Below are positions 20,848 through 32,033 of a stretch of DNA of 64,000 bases, one piece after another (positions within the stretch are counted from its first letter, which is position 1; every line of letters begins with the position of its first letter). Source of the DNA: Naasia aerilata (GTDB lineage Bacteria > Actinomycetota > Actinomycetes > Actinomycetales > Microbacteriaceae); assembly GCF_030296595.1 (NCBI RefSeq), contig NZ_AP027731.1, positions 558,001 to 622,000 of the forward strand. Direction: 5' to 3'. The notes beneath the pieces are model-generated. The model saw nothing but the letters and a program-made list of their open reading frames with translations. It had not been told where the DNA came from and did no database searches. Made by a program: the position numbers and the translations under genes.

Positions 20848-22037
20848 GCGGCGCGCGACCGCGGGGCGAGCGGGAGGAGCAGCACGGCGGCCGAGGCGAT
20901 CCACACGATTCCGACGATGGCAGTGAGTCCGACGGCGCCGATGCCCGCGATCGCGCCGGCGAGGGCCGCGCCGACCGCGGCGGCTGACACGCGCAGGCCG
21001 GAGCCCACGGTGAAGACCTGGGAGCGCACCTCCGGAGGGCTCTCGCGCTGCCGGATGACGAGCATGGCCGCGACGCCCGGTGCGGTGAAGAGCCCGGCGA
21101 TCCCCATCGCGACGAGGGTGAGGGCGAAGCCGGGCACAACCGCGGCCACGATCGTGCCGAGGCCGGTGGCGGTGAACGTCGCGAGCATGACCCGATGGGC
21201 CGTCCACCGGCGGACCGGCTTCCACGCCGTGAGCAGCGCGCCGGCGAGCCCGCCGATCGAGAACGCGGCGACGACCCAGCCGGCGGCGCCGACCGATCCG
21301 GCTCGCTCGGCGGCGAGGGCGACCGCGGCGACCGGGAACCCGCCCGCTCCGAGCTGGGTCAGCGTCCCGGACAGCGTGGACAGCGCGAGCGGACGGTGGC
21401 CGACGAGGTGGCGCGTTCCGCGTGCGACATCGGCCACGACGGAGGTGCGCACCTCAGGAGCGGGACGCGCGGGCAGGGCCAGCAGCAGGACGGCCGCGGC
21501 ACCCAGGGCGGCGACGCCGGCGAGGAGCTCCAGCGCGGCGCGCCCCGACGCGGCCGCCATCGCCAGGGCCGCGAGCGCGGGACCGGCGACGCCCGCGATG
21601 TTGTAGGAGAGCGCGTCGCTCGCGAAGGCCCGCTCGTGGCCGGGGACCACGTCCGCGACGTAGCTGCTGAGCCCGCCCAGGAAGGCGGGCGAGCAGCATC
21701 CGGCAAGAAGCAGCGCGAGCACGATGAGCCACAGCGGCAGCACGCCGAGGAATCCCGCGATGGCGAGCGCTCCGGCGGAGACCAGCGCCGCTCCGAGAAC
21801 GAGGAGGCGCGGCCGGGGCGAGCGGTCGAGAGCGACGCCCGCCAGCGGCGCGAGCAGCACGGTCGGCGCGAGCAGCACCGCGATGAGCAGGCCGCCGAGC
21901 GCGACGCTGCCGGCCTCCTCCACGGCCACGACCGCGAGCGCCACCCGCGCGCCCTCGCCGGCCAGCCGGAGCGGCACGGAGGCGAGGAGGTACGTGGCGA
22001 CGCCGTTCCCCGCGCCCGTGCGCGCCGTCGCGGTCAG
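20844..22037 (-). CDS. MFS transporter, probable CTG start
   Basis: About 397 aa, twelve membrane segments, drug/metabolite-exporter type MFS without a clear substrate motif (first helix from YLLASVPLRLAGEGARVALA; later HRVMLATFTATGLGTIVAAV). No ATG, GTG or TTG gives a full first helix: the earliest GTG is inside helix 1. CTG at 22037 overlaps the TGA of the aldo/keto reductase gene in the same 4-bp manner as its neighbours (CTGA) and is proposed as the start. Second gene of the operon aldo/keto reductase-MFS-TauE-YyaL. Confidence 0.85.
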   Translation of the reverse strand: MTATARTGAGNGVATYLLASVPLRLAGEGARVALAVVAVEEAGSVALGGLLIAVLLAPTVLLAPLAGVALDRSPRPRLLVLGAALVSAGALAIAGFLGVLPLWLIVLALLLAGCCSPAFLGGLSSYVADVVPGHERAFASDALSYNIAGVAGPALAALAMAAASGRAALELLAGVAALGAAAVLLLALPARPAPEVRTSVVADVARGTRHLVGHRPLALSTLSGTLTQLGAGGFPVAAVALAAERAGSVGAAGWVVAAFSIGGLAGALLTAWKPVRRWTAHRVMLATFTATGLGTIVAAVVPGFALTLVAMGIAGLFTAPGVAAMLVIRQRESPPEVRSQVFTVGSGLRVSAAAVGAALAGAIAGIGAVGLTAIVGIVWIASAAVLLLPLAPRSRAA

Positions 22038-22867
22038 CGGAAGTCGGCGGTGGCGGGGTCGGCCCCCACCCGCCGTCCCGAGTCGAGCGCGTCGAAGACC
22101 GCGAGCTCGTCCGGGGTCAGCGAGAAGTCGAGGATGTCGAAGTTCTCGCGCTGGCGGCCCGGGTTGTTGCTCTTCGGGAAGATGATGCGGCCCTCGTCGA
22201 GGTGCCAGCGCAGCGTCGCCTGGGCCACGGTCTTGCCGTACTTGTCCGCGATCGCCGTGACCTCGTCGCGGTCGACCATCTGCCCGGACGCGAGCGGCGA
22301 CCACGCCTCGATCTCGATGCCGTGCTGCTTGGAGAACTCCACCAGCTCACGCTGCTGGAACTCCGGGTGCAGCTCGATCTGGTTCACGGCCGGCACCACG
22401 TCGGTCTCGTCGAAGAGGCGCTGCAGGTGCGGCTGCAGGAAGTTCGACACTCCGATGGTCTTCGCGCGCCCGCTCGCGGCGATCTCCTCGAGCGCCTTCC
22501 ACGCCTCGACGTACTCGTCGAACATCGGCAGCGGCCAGTGGATGAGGTAGAGGTCGACGTAGTCGAGACCGAGCTGGTCGAGGCTCCGGTCGAAGCCGGC
22601 GAGCGCCTTGTCGCGCTGGTGGTTCGCGTTCCAGAGCTTCGTGGTGACCCAGAGGTCCTCGCGCGGGATGTCCGACGCCGCGATCGCGGCGCCCACGCCG
22701 CGCTCGTTGCGGTAGGCGGCCGCGGTGTCCAGGTGGCGGTAGCCGACGCCCAGGGCGCTCTCGACCACCTCCTGCGTCTTCTCGGGTTCGACCTGGAAGA
22801 CCCCGAAGCCGAGCTGCGGGATGGCGGTGCCGTTGTTGAGGGGGACGGTGGGGACAGCAGAAGTCAT
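22034..22867 (-). CDS. Aldo/keto reductase (2,5-diketo-D-gluconate reductase-like)
   Basis: 277-aa NADPH-dependent (alpha/beta)8 reductase. Catalytic tetrad visible: Asp and Tyr in YRHLDTAAAYRNERGVG, Lys in WVTTKLWN, His in LYLIHWPLP. Coenzyme segment FPKSNNPGRQRENFDI. Closely similar in design to the enzyme at 40450-41280. ATG 22867, divergent from the DrrA gene. Natural substrate unknown. Confidence 0.94.
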   Translation of the reverse strand: MTSAVPTVPLNNGTAIPQLGFGVFQVEPEKTQEVVESALGVGYRHLDTAAAYRNERGVGAAIAASDIPREDLWVTTKLWNANHQRDKALAGFDRSLDQLGLDYVDLYLIHWPLPMFDEYVEAWKALEEIAASGRAKTIGVSNFLQPHLQRLFDETDVVPAVNQIELHPEFQQRELVEFSKQHGIEIEAWSPLASGQMVDRDEVTAIADKYGKTVAQATLRWHLDEGRIIFPKSNNPGRQRENFDILDFSLTPDELAVFDALDSGRRVGADPATADFR

Positions 22868-22930
22868 GCCTTCACTCTTCCACTTCGCGCGAGCAGCGCC
22901 GGGTCCGCACGGTCAGGGTTGACAGTCGGC

Positions 22931-22959
22931 GTGAGCGGCGCGTGAGCGTGGTGAAAGCG
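22931..22959 (+). promoter_or_regulatory. Three heptamer direct repeats with 11-bp period (SARP-type site)
   Basis: GTGAGCG at 22931-22937, GTGAGCG at 22942-22948 and GAAAGCG at 22953-22959 repeat every 11 bp. Eight bases further is GATGCT (22968-22973), a passable -10. Direct heptamers with 4-bp gaps ending 8 bp before the -10 are the known layout for SARP (BTAD-containing) activators in Streptomyces. The gene controlled would be the DrrAB exporter starting at 23001. Confidence 0.5.
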
Positions 22960-23000
22960 GGGGCGCCGATGCTCGGACCACGACCTACGGAAGGAGCGCC

Positions 23001-23980
23001 ATGACCACGGCGACAGGATGGGCCATCGAGGCCGACGGGCTCGTGAAGACCTTCGGCGACAACCGCGCCGTCGACGGGGTGGACCTGCGGGTGCAGGCCG
23101 CAACCGTCTACGGCGTCCTGGGCCCCAACGGGGCCGGCAAGACCACGACGATCAGCATGCTCGCCACCCTGCTGCGTCCCGACGCCGGCACCGCCCGGAT
23201 CTTCGGGCACGATGTCCGTTCCGAGGCGGGCATCGTGCGGCAGCTGATCGGCGTCACCGGCCAGTATGCGTCGGTCGACGAGACGCTCTCGGCGACCGAG
23301 AACCTGGTGATCTTCGCCCGCCTGCTCGGCATCGGCCGGGCCGCGGCGCGCACCAAAGCCGCGGAGCTCCTCGAGGAGTTCGGGCTCACCGACGCGGCTC
23401 GGCGTCCCCTGAAGAACTTCTCGGGCGGCATGCGGCGTCGGCTCGACCTCGCGGCGAGCCTGCTGGCGCAGCCTCCGCTGATCTTCCTGGACGAGCCCAC
23501 GACGGGACTCGACCCGCGGACCCGATCGCAGATGTGGGACACCATCCGGCGCCTCGTCGCGTCCGGCTCCACGGTGCTCCTCACCACGCAGTACCTCGAC
23601 GAGGCGGACCAGCTGGCGGACCGGATCGCCGTCATCGACCACGGCCGAGTGATCGCCGAGGGGACGGCGGGCGAGCTGAAGCGCTCGGTCGGCACCTCCT
23701 CCCTGCACCTCCGCGTCGCGGACGCCGCCGACACGGCCGAGGTCCGGCGCCTGGTCGCGGCCGTCCTGGACGTCCCCACGACCGCCTCGCCGGAGGCCGG
23801 GCGTGTGACGGCTCCCATGGCGGACCCGGATCGGGTCACCGACCTCCTGCTCGCCCTGCGGCGGGAGGGGATCCGCCTCGAGGAGTTCAGCGTGCAGCAG
23901 CCGACGCTCGACGAGGTGTTCCTCAGCATCACCGGCGCACCCGCCCAGACCGAACCGCAGCCAGAGGAGTCCCCGCATGA
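23001..23980 (+). CDS. ABC transporter ATP-binding protein, daunorubicin-resistance (DrrA) type, 3' end out of frame
   Basis: Cytosolic ATPase of a DrrAB-type exporter, about 326 aa. Walker [11 protein letters not shown], signature [16 protein letters not shown], Walker [18 protein letters not shown], then the C-terminal domain of the DrrA family ending with [23 protein letters not shown] 23001 with AAGGAG. As given the frame reads through the next gene; one added base in the C run 23971-23974 gives a TGA overlapping the permease ATG (ATGA). Substrate (drug, glycolipid or pigment) unknown. Confidence 0.93.
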
Positions 23981-24792
23981 CCACCGTCCAGATCGTCCCC
24001 GGCGCCGACCGCCGCCTTTCCGAGCGGATGAGCTTCGCCGACACCGCGCGGCAGTCGTTCACGATGGCCTACCGCGGCCTGCTCAAGATCCGGCGCACGC
24101 CCGAGCAGCTGTTCGACGTGACGCTCCAGCCCATCATCTTCACCCTGATGTTCACCTACATCTTCGGTGGAGCCATCTCCGGGGACGTGCAGAGCTACCT
24201 GCCCGTGATCATCCCCGGCATCCTCGTGCAGACGGTCATCACGACTTCGATCGTGACCGGCACGCAGTTGCGCGAGGACATGGACAAGGGCGTGTTCGAC
24301 CGGTTCCGCTCGCTGCCGATCGCGCGCATCGCCCCGCTCGCCGGCGCGCTCCTCGCGGACACCATCCGCTACGCCATCGCGACGACGCTCACCTTCACGA
24401 TGGGCTACCTCATGGGGCTGCGCCCGGGCGGCGGGTTCGGCTCGGTGCTGCTCGCCGCGCTGCTCGTGATCGTCTGCTCGTGGGCGATCAGCTGGATCTT
24501 CGCGTTCTTCGGCGTCATCGCGCGGACCGCATCGAGCGTCCAGGGGATCTCGATGCTCGTGCTCTTCCCGCTCACCTTCCTCTCGAACGCCTTCGTCCCC
24601 GTCGAGACCATGCCGGGCTGGCTGCAGTGGTTCGTGAACATCAACCCGGTCTCGCACCTGGTGACGGCGGTGCGCGACCTCGTGAACGACGGGGCCGTGG
24701 GCGGCGACCTGATGATCTCCCTGCTGGGCGCGGCGGTGATCGTGGCAGTGTTCGCGCCGATGACGGTGCGCGCCTACATGCGGAAGGCCTGA
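23977..24792 (+). CDS. ABC transporter permease, daunorubicin-resistance (DrrB) type
   Basis: 271-aa ABC-2 permease with six membrane segments; partner of the DrrA-type ATPase. ABC-2 signature [20 protein letters not shown] lies in the second half, with [20 protein letters not shown] just after it. ATG 23977, overlapping the ATPase stop once its frame is corrected. Ends 1 bp before the stop of the convergent BTAD regulator. Confidence 0.95.
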   Translation: MTTVQIVPGADRRLSERMSFADTARQSFTMAYRGLLKIRRTPEQLFDVTLQPIIFTLMFTYIFGGAISGDVQSYLPVIIPGILVQTVITTSIVTGTQLREDMDKGVFDRFRSLPIARIAPLAGALLADTIRYAIATTLTFTMGYLMGLRPGGGFGSVLLAALLVIVCSWAISWIFAFFGVIARTASSVQGISMLVLFPLTFLSNAFVPVETMPGWLQWFVNINPVSHLVTAVRDLVNDGAVGGDLMISLLGAAVIVAVFAPMTVRAYMRKA

Positions 24793-24793
24793 G

Positions 24794-27700
24794 TCAGGCG
24801 GGCCGCTCGCCGAGCAGCTCCCGCGCGCGGGCCGTCGCCTCCTCGACCGAGAGGGCGGCGGCCTGCTCGCGTGCGGCCGCGAACTCGGCCGGTGCGGCCT
24901 CCTCCAGCAGTGCCTCGAGCCGGTCGAGGGCGAGGCTCGCCACGTCCTGACGCGCATGCAGGACCCGGCCGAGGGCGAGGAGCCGGCTGCCGCGCACCCG
25001 CTCCGCCGGCGCTGCTCCCGGCCGCCCCGCCAGCCACGTGCCGTACCCGGCGAGCGCACCGCCGAGCACCGGGCGATCGACGACCCCCGGGCGCAGGCGC
25101 GACTCCGCGAGCAGGTGCGATCGCAGCCGGCGGGCCAGGTCGGCGAACCAGGCCGCGTCCTCCTCGGACCACCGGTCGTAGCCGGCGAGCACCGATCGGG
25201 CGAGGCACGCGCCGACGGTCAGGTAGTGCCAGGGGCTCGAGGGCGCACCCCGGCCCTCCCCGCGGGAGAGAGCGGAGCCGAACCGGGCCAGCGCGCCATC
25301 AGGGTCCCCCTCCTCCCCCGCGAGATCGGCGAGCCCGGTGGAGAGCATCAGGCGCAGCTCGGCGTCCGCGTTCCGCACGTCGCCGTCCGCAGCCGCCCGC
25401 TCGGGGAGCAGCGACTGCAGCGTGGAGCGGGCGTCGCCGAAGCGCCCCAGGCCGATCTGGGCGAGCGCGATGAGCCAGTCGATCTGGACGAGGTCGGCGG
25501 ATGCGCTGATCGCCGCCATCCCCTCCCTGCTGATCGCGGCCCAGTGCAGGACCTCCTCGGGACGCCTCATCTCGCTGGCCAGATTCGCGAGCGCCTGCGC
25601 GGCCATCGCCCGCCCCCAGGTGCTCCCGGTCCGTCCCGCGATCTCGAAGGCCTTCCGCGAGTGCTCGACGGCCGCGGCGAGGTTGCCCTCGTTCTCCTCG
25701 AACTGACCGGAGATGACGAGCGCGAAGGCCGCGATGGCGGGATTCGCGTCGCTCCGCTGGCGGGCGAGCTCCTCGAGGAAGGCCTCGCGGCGCGAGGAGA
25801 GCAGCGCCAGGCGGACGCGACCGGCGAGTGGCGGATCGAGCTCCCGCCCCTCGGTGATCCGCCGGAGGAGGACGAGGAGCCGCAGGCCGACGTGGACTCG
25901 CGCGGCGAGCAGCGTCGCGCCCGCCACCACGAGCCCGTCCGCCGCCGACTCGAGGGCGGCGCCGGTGGGCTGGAAGTCGCGATCGACCGTCAGCAGAGCG
26001 GGGGCCAGCTTCAGCACCTCGTCGTGCGCGCCGCGGATCGTCCAGAAGGTGCCGAGCGCGCCGAACATGACCAGAGCGGTCGCCCCGTCCCGCTCGTCGA
26101 AGGCGCGGCGCAGGATCGCGAGGAGGTTCTCCTGCTCCGTCTCGATCCGCCGGATCACCTCGACGGTGTCCGGCGCGCGCAGGAGCGCGGCCGCCTGCTC
26201 GCAGAACGCCGTGGCCCACGCCCGCAGCGCGTCCCGGACGGCTGCCTCGTCACCGGTCTCCGCGAGGGCGAGCTCGCCGTACTCCCGCACCGTCTCGAGC
26301 ATCCGGTACCGCACGTGGCGGCCCGGGGCGTCCTCGCGCACCTGGAGCAGCGACTGCTGCACGAGCGCATCGAGCTCAGCGGTCGCGTCGCCGCCTGCCA
26401 CGGCCGCCGCCCCCTCCGCGGAGAAGCCGTCCGCGAAGAGCGAGACCCGGCGCAGCACCTCCTGCTCGCGGGGCGAGAGCAGGCGCCAGCTCCATTCGAT
26501 GACCGCCTGCAGGGTCCGGTGCCGCTCCGGAGCCGTCCGGTCGCCCGCGGCGAGCAGTGAGAACCGCTGACCCAGGCGCTCCTCGATCTCCTCGACGGAC
26601 ATCGAGCGGACGCGGGCGGCCGCGAGCTCGATGGCGAGCGGCAGCCCGTCGAGGCGCGTGCAGATCCGGACGACGGCCGCCCGGTCGAGGACCGCGGACG
26701 GCCGCACCGCGGTGGCACGCTCCAGGAAGAGGTCGACGGCCGGCCCGCTTTCGCCGGAGCTGGCGAGCGGCTCCAGCGGGTACACCCGCTCCCCGGCGAT
26801 CGCGAGCGGCGATCGGCTCGTGGTGAGCACGCGGAGGTCGGGGACCGACTGCACCGCCTCCGCAGTCCAGGCGGCGACCGCGCCGACCAGGTGCTCGCAG
26901 TTGTCGAGGACGAGGAGGGTGGGACGCTCGCGCAGCTGCCGGCCGATCCGGTCGCTCAGCGTCGTGCCCGAGCTCGGATCCAGGAGGTTGCGGCGCCCGA
27001 GCCGGGCCTCGACGATGCCGAGCGTCGAGGCCACCACGATCGGCACGTCGGCCTCGTCCCGGACGCCGGCCAGTTCGACGAACACGACGGCCGGACTGGG
27101 CGACCGGCGGGCGACCTCCTGCGCGAGCCGCGTCTTGCCGAGCCCGCCGGGCCCGAGCACGGTGGTGATCCGGGAGGCGGCCACGAGGTCGAGCACCGCG
27201 GCCACGTCGTCCTCGCGTCCGAGCAGCTGCGTCGCGGGATGGCGCAGGCCGATGCGGGAGGCGGGTGCCGGCTCCCCGTCCTGGAGCAGCGCCGCATGCG
27301 CGTCCACCAGCTCCCGCCCCGGGTCCGTGCCCAGCGCGTCAGCGAGGCGGCCGCGATAGGCGGCGAAGGCGGCGAGCGCCTCCGTCCGCCGGCCGCTTCC
27401 CGCGAGCGCGCGGAGCCGCAGCAGCTGGACGCGCTCGTCGAAGGGCAGCAGCTCGGCGAGGATCGCGAGGTCGGCGAGGGCGGATGCCGGATCGCCGGCC
27501 TCGATGCAGGCCTCGGCTCGGACCCGGCGCAGCCCCACGGCGACGTGCTGCGCCGTCTCGGCCAGGTCCTCCGCGACGGGAGCGTCTCCAAGATCGCCTC
27601 CGGGGGCGCCCCGCCAGAGAGCGAGAGCCGCCGAGCAGCGGGCCGCGACCTCGACGGGATCCGCGCCGGACCCCGCGGTCGCCCTCGTGGCCGCGACGAG

Positions 27701-28000
27701 ATCGACGGCGTCGCTCGGCACGGCGTATCCGGTGGGCGTCGAGAGCAGCAGTCCGTCCGCGAGCTCCGTGCGCATCCGGGACACGAGCGTCTGCAGGGCC
27801 GCCCGCGGGTTCCGGGGTGGCACGTCGCCCCAGATCGCGTCGGTCAGCGCCCCGGCGGACGCGGCGTTCCCCGGAGCCAGCGCGAGTGCCGCGAGGAGGC
27901 GCTTGGCCAGCACGCCGGAGAGCTCCGCGACACGTCCGTTCCGGCCGGCGGCCAGTACGGGCCCCAGCACCGCGATGGGGAAGCCCTCGGCGCCGGTCAC
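24794..28000 (-). CDS. BTAD/NB-ARC (AfsR-like) transcriptional regulator
   Basis: 1,068 aa multidomain regulator. Residues ~8-100: OmpR-type winged helix ([40 protein letters not shown]); ~105-245: BTAD all-helical domain; ~265-600: STAND/NB-ARC ATPase with Walker [16 protein letters not shown] and Walker [13 protein letters not shown]; the rest is a helical TPR-like sensor region. GTG start 28000. It faces the DrrAB operon tail-to-tail, and BTAD proteins often control adjacent exporters, so it is the natural candidate to bind the heptamer repeats before drrA. Intact, unlike many genes here. Confidence 0.93.
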   Translation of the reverse strand: MTGAEGFPIAVLGPVLAAGRNGRVAELSGVLAKRLLAALALAPGNAASAGALTDAIWGDVPPRNPRAALQTLVSRMRTELADGLLLSTPTGYAVPSDAVDLVAATRATAGSGADPVEVAARCSAALALWRGAPGGDLGDAPVAEDLAETAQHVAVGLRRVRAEACIEAGDPASALADLAILAELLPFDERVQLLRLRALAGSGRRTEALAAFAAYRGRLADALGTDPGRELVDAHAALLQDGEPAPASRIGLRHPATQLLGREDDVAAVLDLVAASRITTVLGPGGLGKTRLAQEVARRSPSPAVVFVELAGVRDEADVPIVVASTLGIVEARLGRRNLLDPSSGTTLSDRIGRQLRERPTLLVLDNCEHLVGAVAAWTAEAVQSVPDLRVLTTSRSPLAIAGERVYPLEPLASSGESGPAVDLFLERATAVRPSAVLDRAAVVRICTRLDGLPLAIELAAARVRSMSVEEIEERLGQRFSLLAAGDRTAPERHRTLQAVIEWSWRLLSPREQEVLRRVSLFADGFSAEGAAAVAGGDATAELDALVQQSLLQVREDAPGRHVRYRMLETVREYGELALAETGDEAAVRDALRAWATAFCEQAAALLRAPDTVEVIRRIETEQENLLAILRRAFDERDGATALVMFGALGTFWTIRGAHDEVLKLAPALLTVDRDFQPTGAALESAADGLVVAGATLLAARVHVGLRLLVLLRRITEGRELDPPLAGRVRLALLSSRREAFLEELARQRSDANPAIAAFALVISGQFEENEGNLAAAVEHSRKAFEIAGRTGSTWGRAMAAQALANLASEMRRPEEVLHWAAISREGMAAISASADLVQIDWLIALAQIGLGRFGDARSTLQSLLPERAAADGDVRNADAELRLMLSTGLADLAGEEGDPDGALARFGSALSRGEGRGAPSSPWHYLTVGACLARSVLAGYDRWSEEDAAWFADLARRLRSHLLAESRLRPGVVDRPVLGGALAGYGTWLAGRPGAAPAERVRGSRLLALGRVLHARQDVASLALDRLEALLEEAAPAEFAAAREQAAALSVEEATARARELLGERPA

Positions 28001-28081
28001 GGGCCGATATTACGGGCCCGGTCCGACGTGGCATCCTGCAGCGGCAGGCTTCCGCGAGCGGCAGGGGAGAATGGGAACCCC

Positions 28082-31000
28082 ATGTCCGTGCTCCCCCGCA
28101 TCAGCTACCCGCCGGAGCTGCCCGTCTCCGCGGCGCGCGACGAGATCGCCGACGCCATCCGGGATCACCAGGTGGTCATCGTCGCAGGGGCCACCGGGTC
28201 GGGGAAGACGACCCAGCTGCCGAAGATCTGCCTGGAGCTCGGCCGGGAGTCGATCGGGCACACGCAGCCGCGGCGCATCGCCGCCCGCACCATCGCCGAG
28301 CGGATCGCCGAGGAGGTCGGGGTGGAGCTCGGCGACCTGGTCGGCTACCAGGTGCGCTTCACCGACAAGGCGAGCGCCGCCACGCGCATCAAGCTCATGA
28401 CGGACGGCATCCTGCTCAACGAGCTGAGCCATGACCGGATGCTGAGCCGGTACGACACGATCATCCTCGACGAGGCGCACGAGCGCAGCCTCACGATCGA
28501 CTTCCTGCTCGGCTACCTGAAGCGCCTCCTCCCCCGGCGCCCCGATCTCAAGGTCATCGTGACCTCGGCGACCATCGACCCGGAGAGCTTCGCCCGGCAC
28601 TTCGCGTCCGCAGACGGCACCCCCGCGCCGGTCCTCGAGGTGTCCGGCCGCACCTACCCCGTCGAGATCCGCTACCGGCCACTCGTGGCGGAGGTGGACG
28701 AGGAGGGCGAGGGACGCGAGGACCGCGACCTCTTCGACGGCATCCTCGCCGGGCTGGACGAGCTCGCCGGCGAGGCGCCCGGCGACGTCCTCGTGTTCCT
28801 CTCCGGCGAGAACGAGATCCGCGACGCGGAGGACGCCATCCGGGCTCGCAACCTGCCCGGCACGGAGGTGCTCCCCCTCTACGGGCGGCTGTCTGCGGCC
28901 GAGCAGCACCGCATCTTCGACACCTCGCGGGCGCCGGGCATCCGCCGCCGGGTGGTGCTCGCGACCAACGTCGCGGAGACGAGCATCACCGTGCCCGGCA
29001 TCAAGTACGTCGTCGACGGCGGCACCGCGCGCATCTCCCGCTACGGAGCGCGCTCGAAGGTGCAGCGGCTCCCGATCGAGCCCGTGTCCCAGGCCTCCGC
29101 CAATCAGCGCGCCGGTCGTGCGGGACGCACGAGCGACGGCATCGCGATCCGCCTCTACTCGGAGGAGGACTACGAGAAGCGGCCGGCCTACACCGACCCC
29201 GAGATCCTCCGCACGGGGCTCTCGGCGGTGCTGCTGCAGATGCTCGACCTCGACCTCGGCGACATCGCCGACTTCCCCTTCCTGCAGCCGCCCGATCCGC
29301 GCGGCATCCGGGACGGCCGCGAGCTGCTGCGCGAGCTCGGGGCGCTCACGGCCGATGGCGGCCTCAGCCGCACCGGCCGGGACCTGGCGCGCCTGCCGAT
29401 CGACCCCCGCTTCGGCCGCATGGTGCTGGAGTCGAAGCGCAACGGCGTCGCGCGCGAGGTGCTCGCCATCGTCGCGGGGCTCAGCATCCAGGATCCGCGG
29501 GAGCGTCCGCTGGAGAAGAGGGAGCAGGCGGACCAGTCGCACGCCCGGTTCGCCGACCCGACGAGCGACTTCCTCTCCCTGCTGAACCTCTGGAACCACC
29601 TCGAGCAGCGGCAGAAGGAGCTCTCCTCGAGCGCGTTCCGCCGCCTGTGCCGGGCCGAGTTCCTCAACTACCTGCGGGTGCGCGAGTGGCAGGACGTCTA
29701 CCGCCAGCTCGAGCGCCTCGCCCGGCGCATCGGCATCCCTGCCGGCGAGCCGAAGGTCGACCCGGACGGCATCCACCGGTCGCTCCTCTCGGGGCTCCTG
29801 TCCCAGATCGGCGTCCTCGACCAGCGGAGCGCGGCGTCCGGGCGCGACAAGGGACGCCGCTCCGCCGAGTTCGTCGGCGCCCGTGGCGTGAAGTTCGCGG
29901 TCTTCCCGGGCTCGGCGCTCGCCAAGCGGCCCCCGTCGGCCGTGATGGCGGCTGAACTCGTCGAGACCTCGCGCCTCTTCGCGCGCACGGTCGCGGCGAT
30001 CGACGTGGCCTGGGCGGAGCGGCTGGCCGGGGACCTGGTCAAGCGGAACTACGCGGAGCCGCACTGGGAGGCGAAGCAGGGCGCCGCGGTCGGCTTCGAG
30101 ACGGTCACCCTGTTCGGGGTGCCGCTCGTCACGCGGCGGCGCGTGCAGTGGTCCCGCGTCGAGCCCGCCGTGGCGCGCGAGATGCTGCTGCAGCACGCGC
30201 TCGTCGATCAGGAGTGGCCGCCGCACCTCGACCGCTCGCGGGATCCCGCGTTCGACTTCGAGCGCGCGAACACCCGATTGCTGCGGGAGCTCGGCGAGCT
30301 GGAGGAGCGCACGCGGCGCCGCGACATCCTGTCCGGCAGCGAGGCCGTGCTCGGGTTCTTCGACGCCCGCATCCCGGCCGACGTGACGACGGTGCGCGGC
30401 TTCGAGACCTGGTGGAACGCGGCGCGCAAGGAGGCGCCGAGCCTCCTGACCCTCGGCCGCACCGACGTGCTGGAGGAGGACGAGGACGTCCCCGATGTCC
30501 AGCAGTTCCCCACGACCTGGCACACGGATGACCAGCGGCTGTCCCTCCGGTACCGCTTCGAGCCGGGCGCCGAGGACGACGGCGTCACCGTCGAGGTGCC
30601 GCTGCCGCTACTCCTCGCCTCTCCTCGGCCGGGTTCGACTGGCTGGTGCCCGGGCTCCGCGAGGAGCTCGTGACCGCCCTGATCAAGACGCTGCCGAAGT
30701 CGATTCGGCGCACCGTCGTGCCCGCCGCCGACTGGGCGGCTCGTCTGCTCGCCGACCTGCCGTCCACCCCGACCGAGGAGCCGATCACTGCGGCGCTCGC
30801 GTCGGCCATCCGCCGTGCGAACGGCACGCCCGTGACTGCGGATGACTTCGACCCGGAGCGGCTGCCCGGGCACCTCCGGCCGAACTTCGCGGTGCTCGAC
30901 GAGCGCGGCCGCCGGCTCGGCGTCGGCAAGGACCTCGCCGGCCTGCAGACCCGCCACGCGACGCAGGCCAGGGAGTCGGTGTCCAAGCTCTTCGGCGGCG

Positions 31001-31944
31001 CGAGCGGTTCGGCCGGATCCCGCCGGGGCGGCGGGAACGGATCGCCGCGCCCGGGTCGCCCCGACGAGCGGCCGCCGCTCGAGCGGACAGGACTCACCAC
31101 CTGGGACTTCGACGACCTGCCGCGGGAGCTCGACGTGCGCCGGGGCGGCAGCCGGGTTCGCGCGTATCCGGCTCTCGTGGACACGGGTGCGGCCGTCGAC
31201 ATCCGCCTCTTCGGCACACCGGCCGAGCAGGCGTCCGCGCACCGGAACGGCGTTCGGCGGCTGCTCCAGCTCGCCACTCCCTCTCCCGTCTCCTACCTCA
31301 ACGAGCACCTGACGGGCGCGGAGAAGGTCGCCCTGGCGACCAGCCCCTATCCGAACGTGCGCGCACTCTTCGACGATGCGCTCACCGCCGTGATCGATGC
31401 CCGGCTCCGCACCCACGCCCCGGACGCCCTGCTCTGGACGCGAGGCGCGTTCGAGGAGGTCCGCGCCGACGTGTCCGCGCACGTCGTCGACGATCTCTTC
31501 GGCGCGGTCGCGCTGGCCGCGCGGGTGCTCACCGCGTCGAGGGAGGCGGACGCGGCGATCCGGGCCGCGACGAGTCTGGCTCTGCTTCCCGCGCTCACCG
31601 ACGCCCGCGGACAGCTCGACGCGCTCGTGTACCCGGGGTTCGTGTCCGCGACAGGGCTGGAGCAGCTCCGCCGCGTGCCCGTCTACCTGGCCGGCATCGC
31701 GTTCCGCGTGGGCAAGCTCGCCGAGAACCCCGGGCGAGACCGGGTGTGGCAGAACGAGGTGCAGACGGCGACCGAGCGCTATGTCTCGGCCGGCGGAACG
31801 CTGCCGCTTCCGGCGGACGCCGACCCGCGCCTCGCGCGCGTGCGGTGGATGCTGGAGGAGCTCCGGCTCAGCCTCTTCGCCCAGCAGCTGGGCGCCGCGG
31901 GCCCGGTCTCGCTGCAGCGCATCGCGCGGGCGCTCGCCGACTGA
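28082..31944 (+). CDS. hrpA: ATP-dependent RNA helicase HrpA, frame interrupted
   Basis: Large DEAH-box helicase, about 1,287 aa. Motifs: GATGSGKTTQLPKICLELG (I), TQPRRIAARTIAERIAEEVG (Ia), ILDEAHERS (II, DEAH), VTSATIDPESF (III), VLATNVAETSITVPGIKYVV (V), QRAGRAGRTSDGIAIRLYS (VI), then HA2/OB and the DUF3418 C-terminal domain. It acts on mRNA and on collided ribosomes in other bacteria. ATG 28082. The frame slips between about 30610 and 30633; one added base (most simply a C at 30618-30619) joins EVPLPLLL to SSAGFDWLVPGLREELV. The in-frame extension before 28082 is noncoding. Confidence 0.95.
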
Positions 31945-31953
31945 CGCGGTCAC

Positions 31954-32015
31954 CGCGGGTGTAACGCCCGTTACGCGGGTGTAGGCACACCCGCGGGATG
32001 GCGGTTGCACCCGCG
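31954..32015. repeat. Intergenic inverted repeat, 29-bp arms built from a repeated word
   Basis: Arms 31954-31982 and 31987-32015 match at 23 of 29 positions around a 4-nt loop. Each arm holds CGCGGGTGT-like words at both ends, so the word occurs twice forward then twice inverted. It lies between the convergent ends of hrpA and the DUF1697 gene and may terminate both. Confidence 0.8.
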
Positions 32016-32033
32016 CAACTCGCTCGCGCGCCC

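Noticed and set aside
23981-24950. DrrA fused to a long C-terminal extension
   Set aside because: The extension is the DrrB gene read out of frame; a single missing C explains it.
26891-28081. Long in-frame extension upstream of hrpA
   Set aside because: Antisense to the BTAD regulator and without domain; the helicase motifs begin only after ATG 28082.
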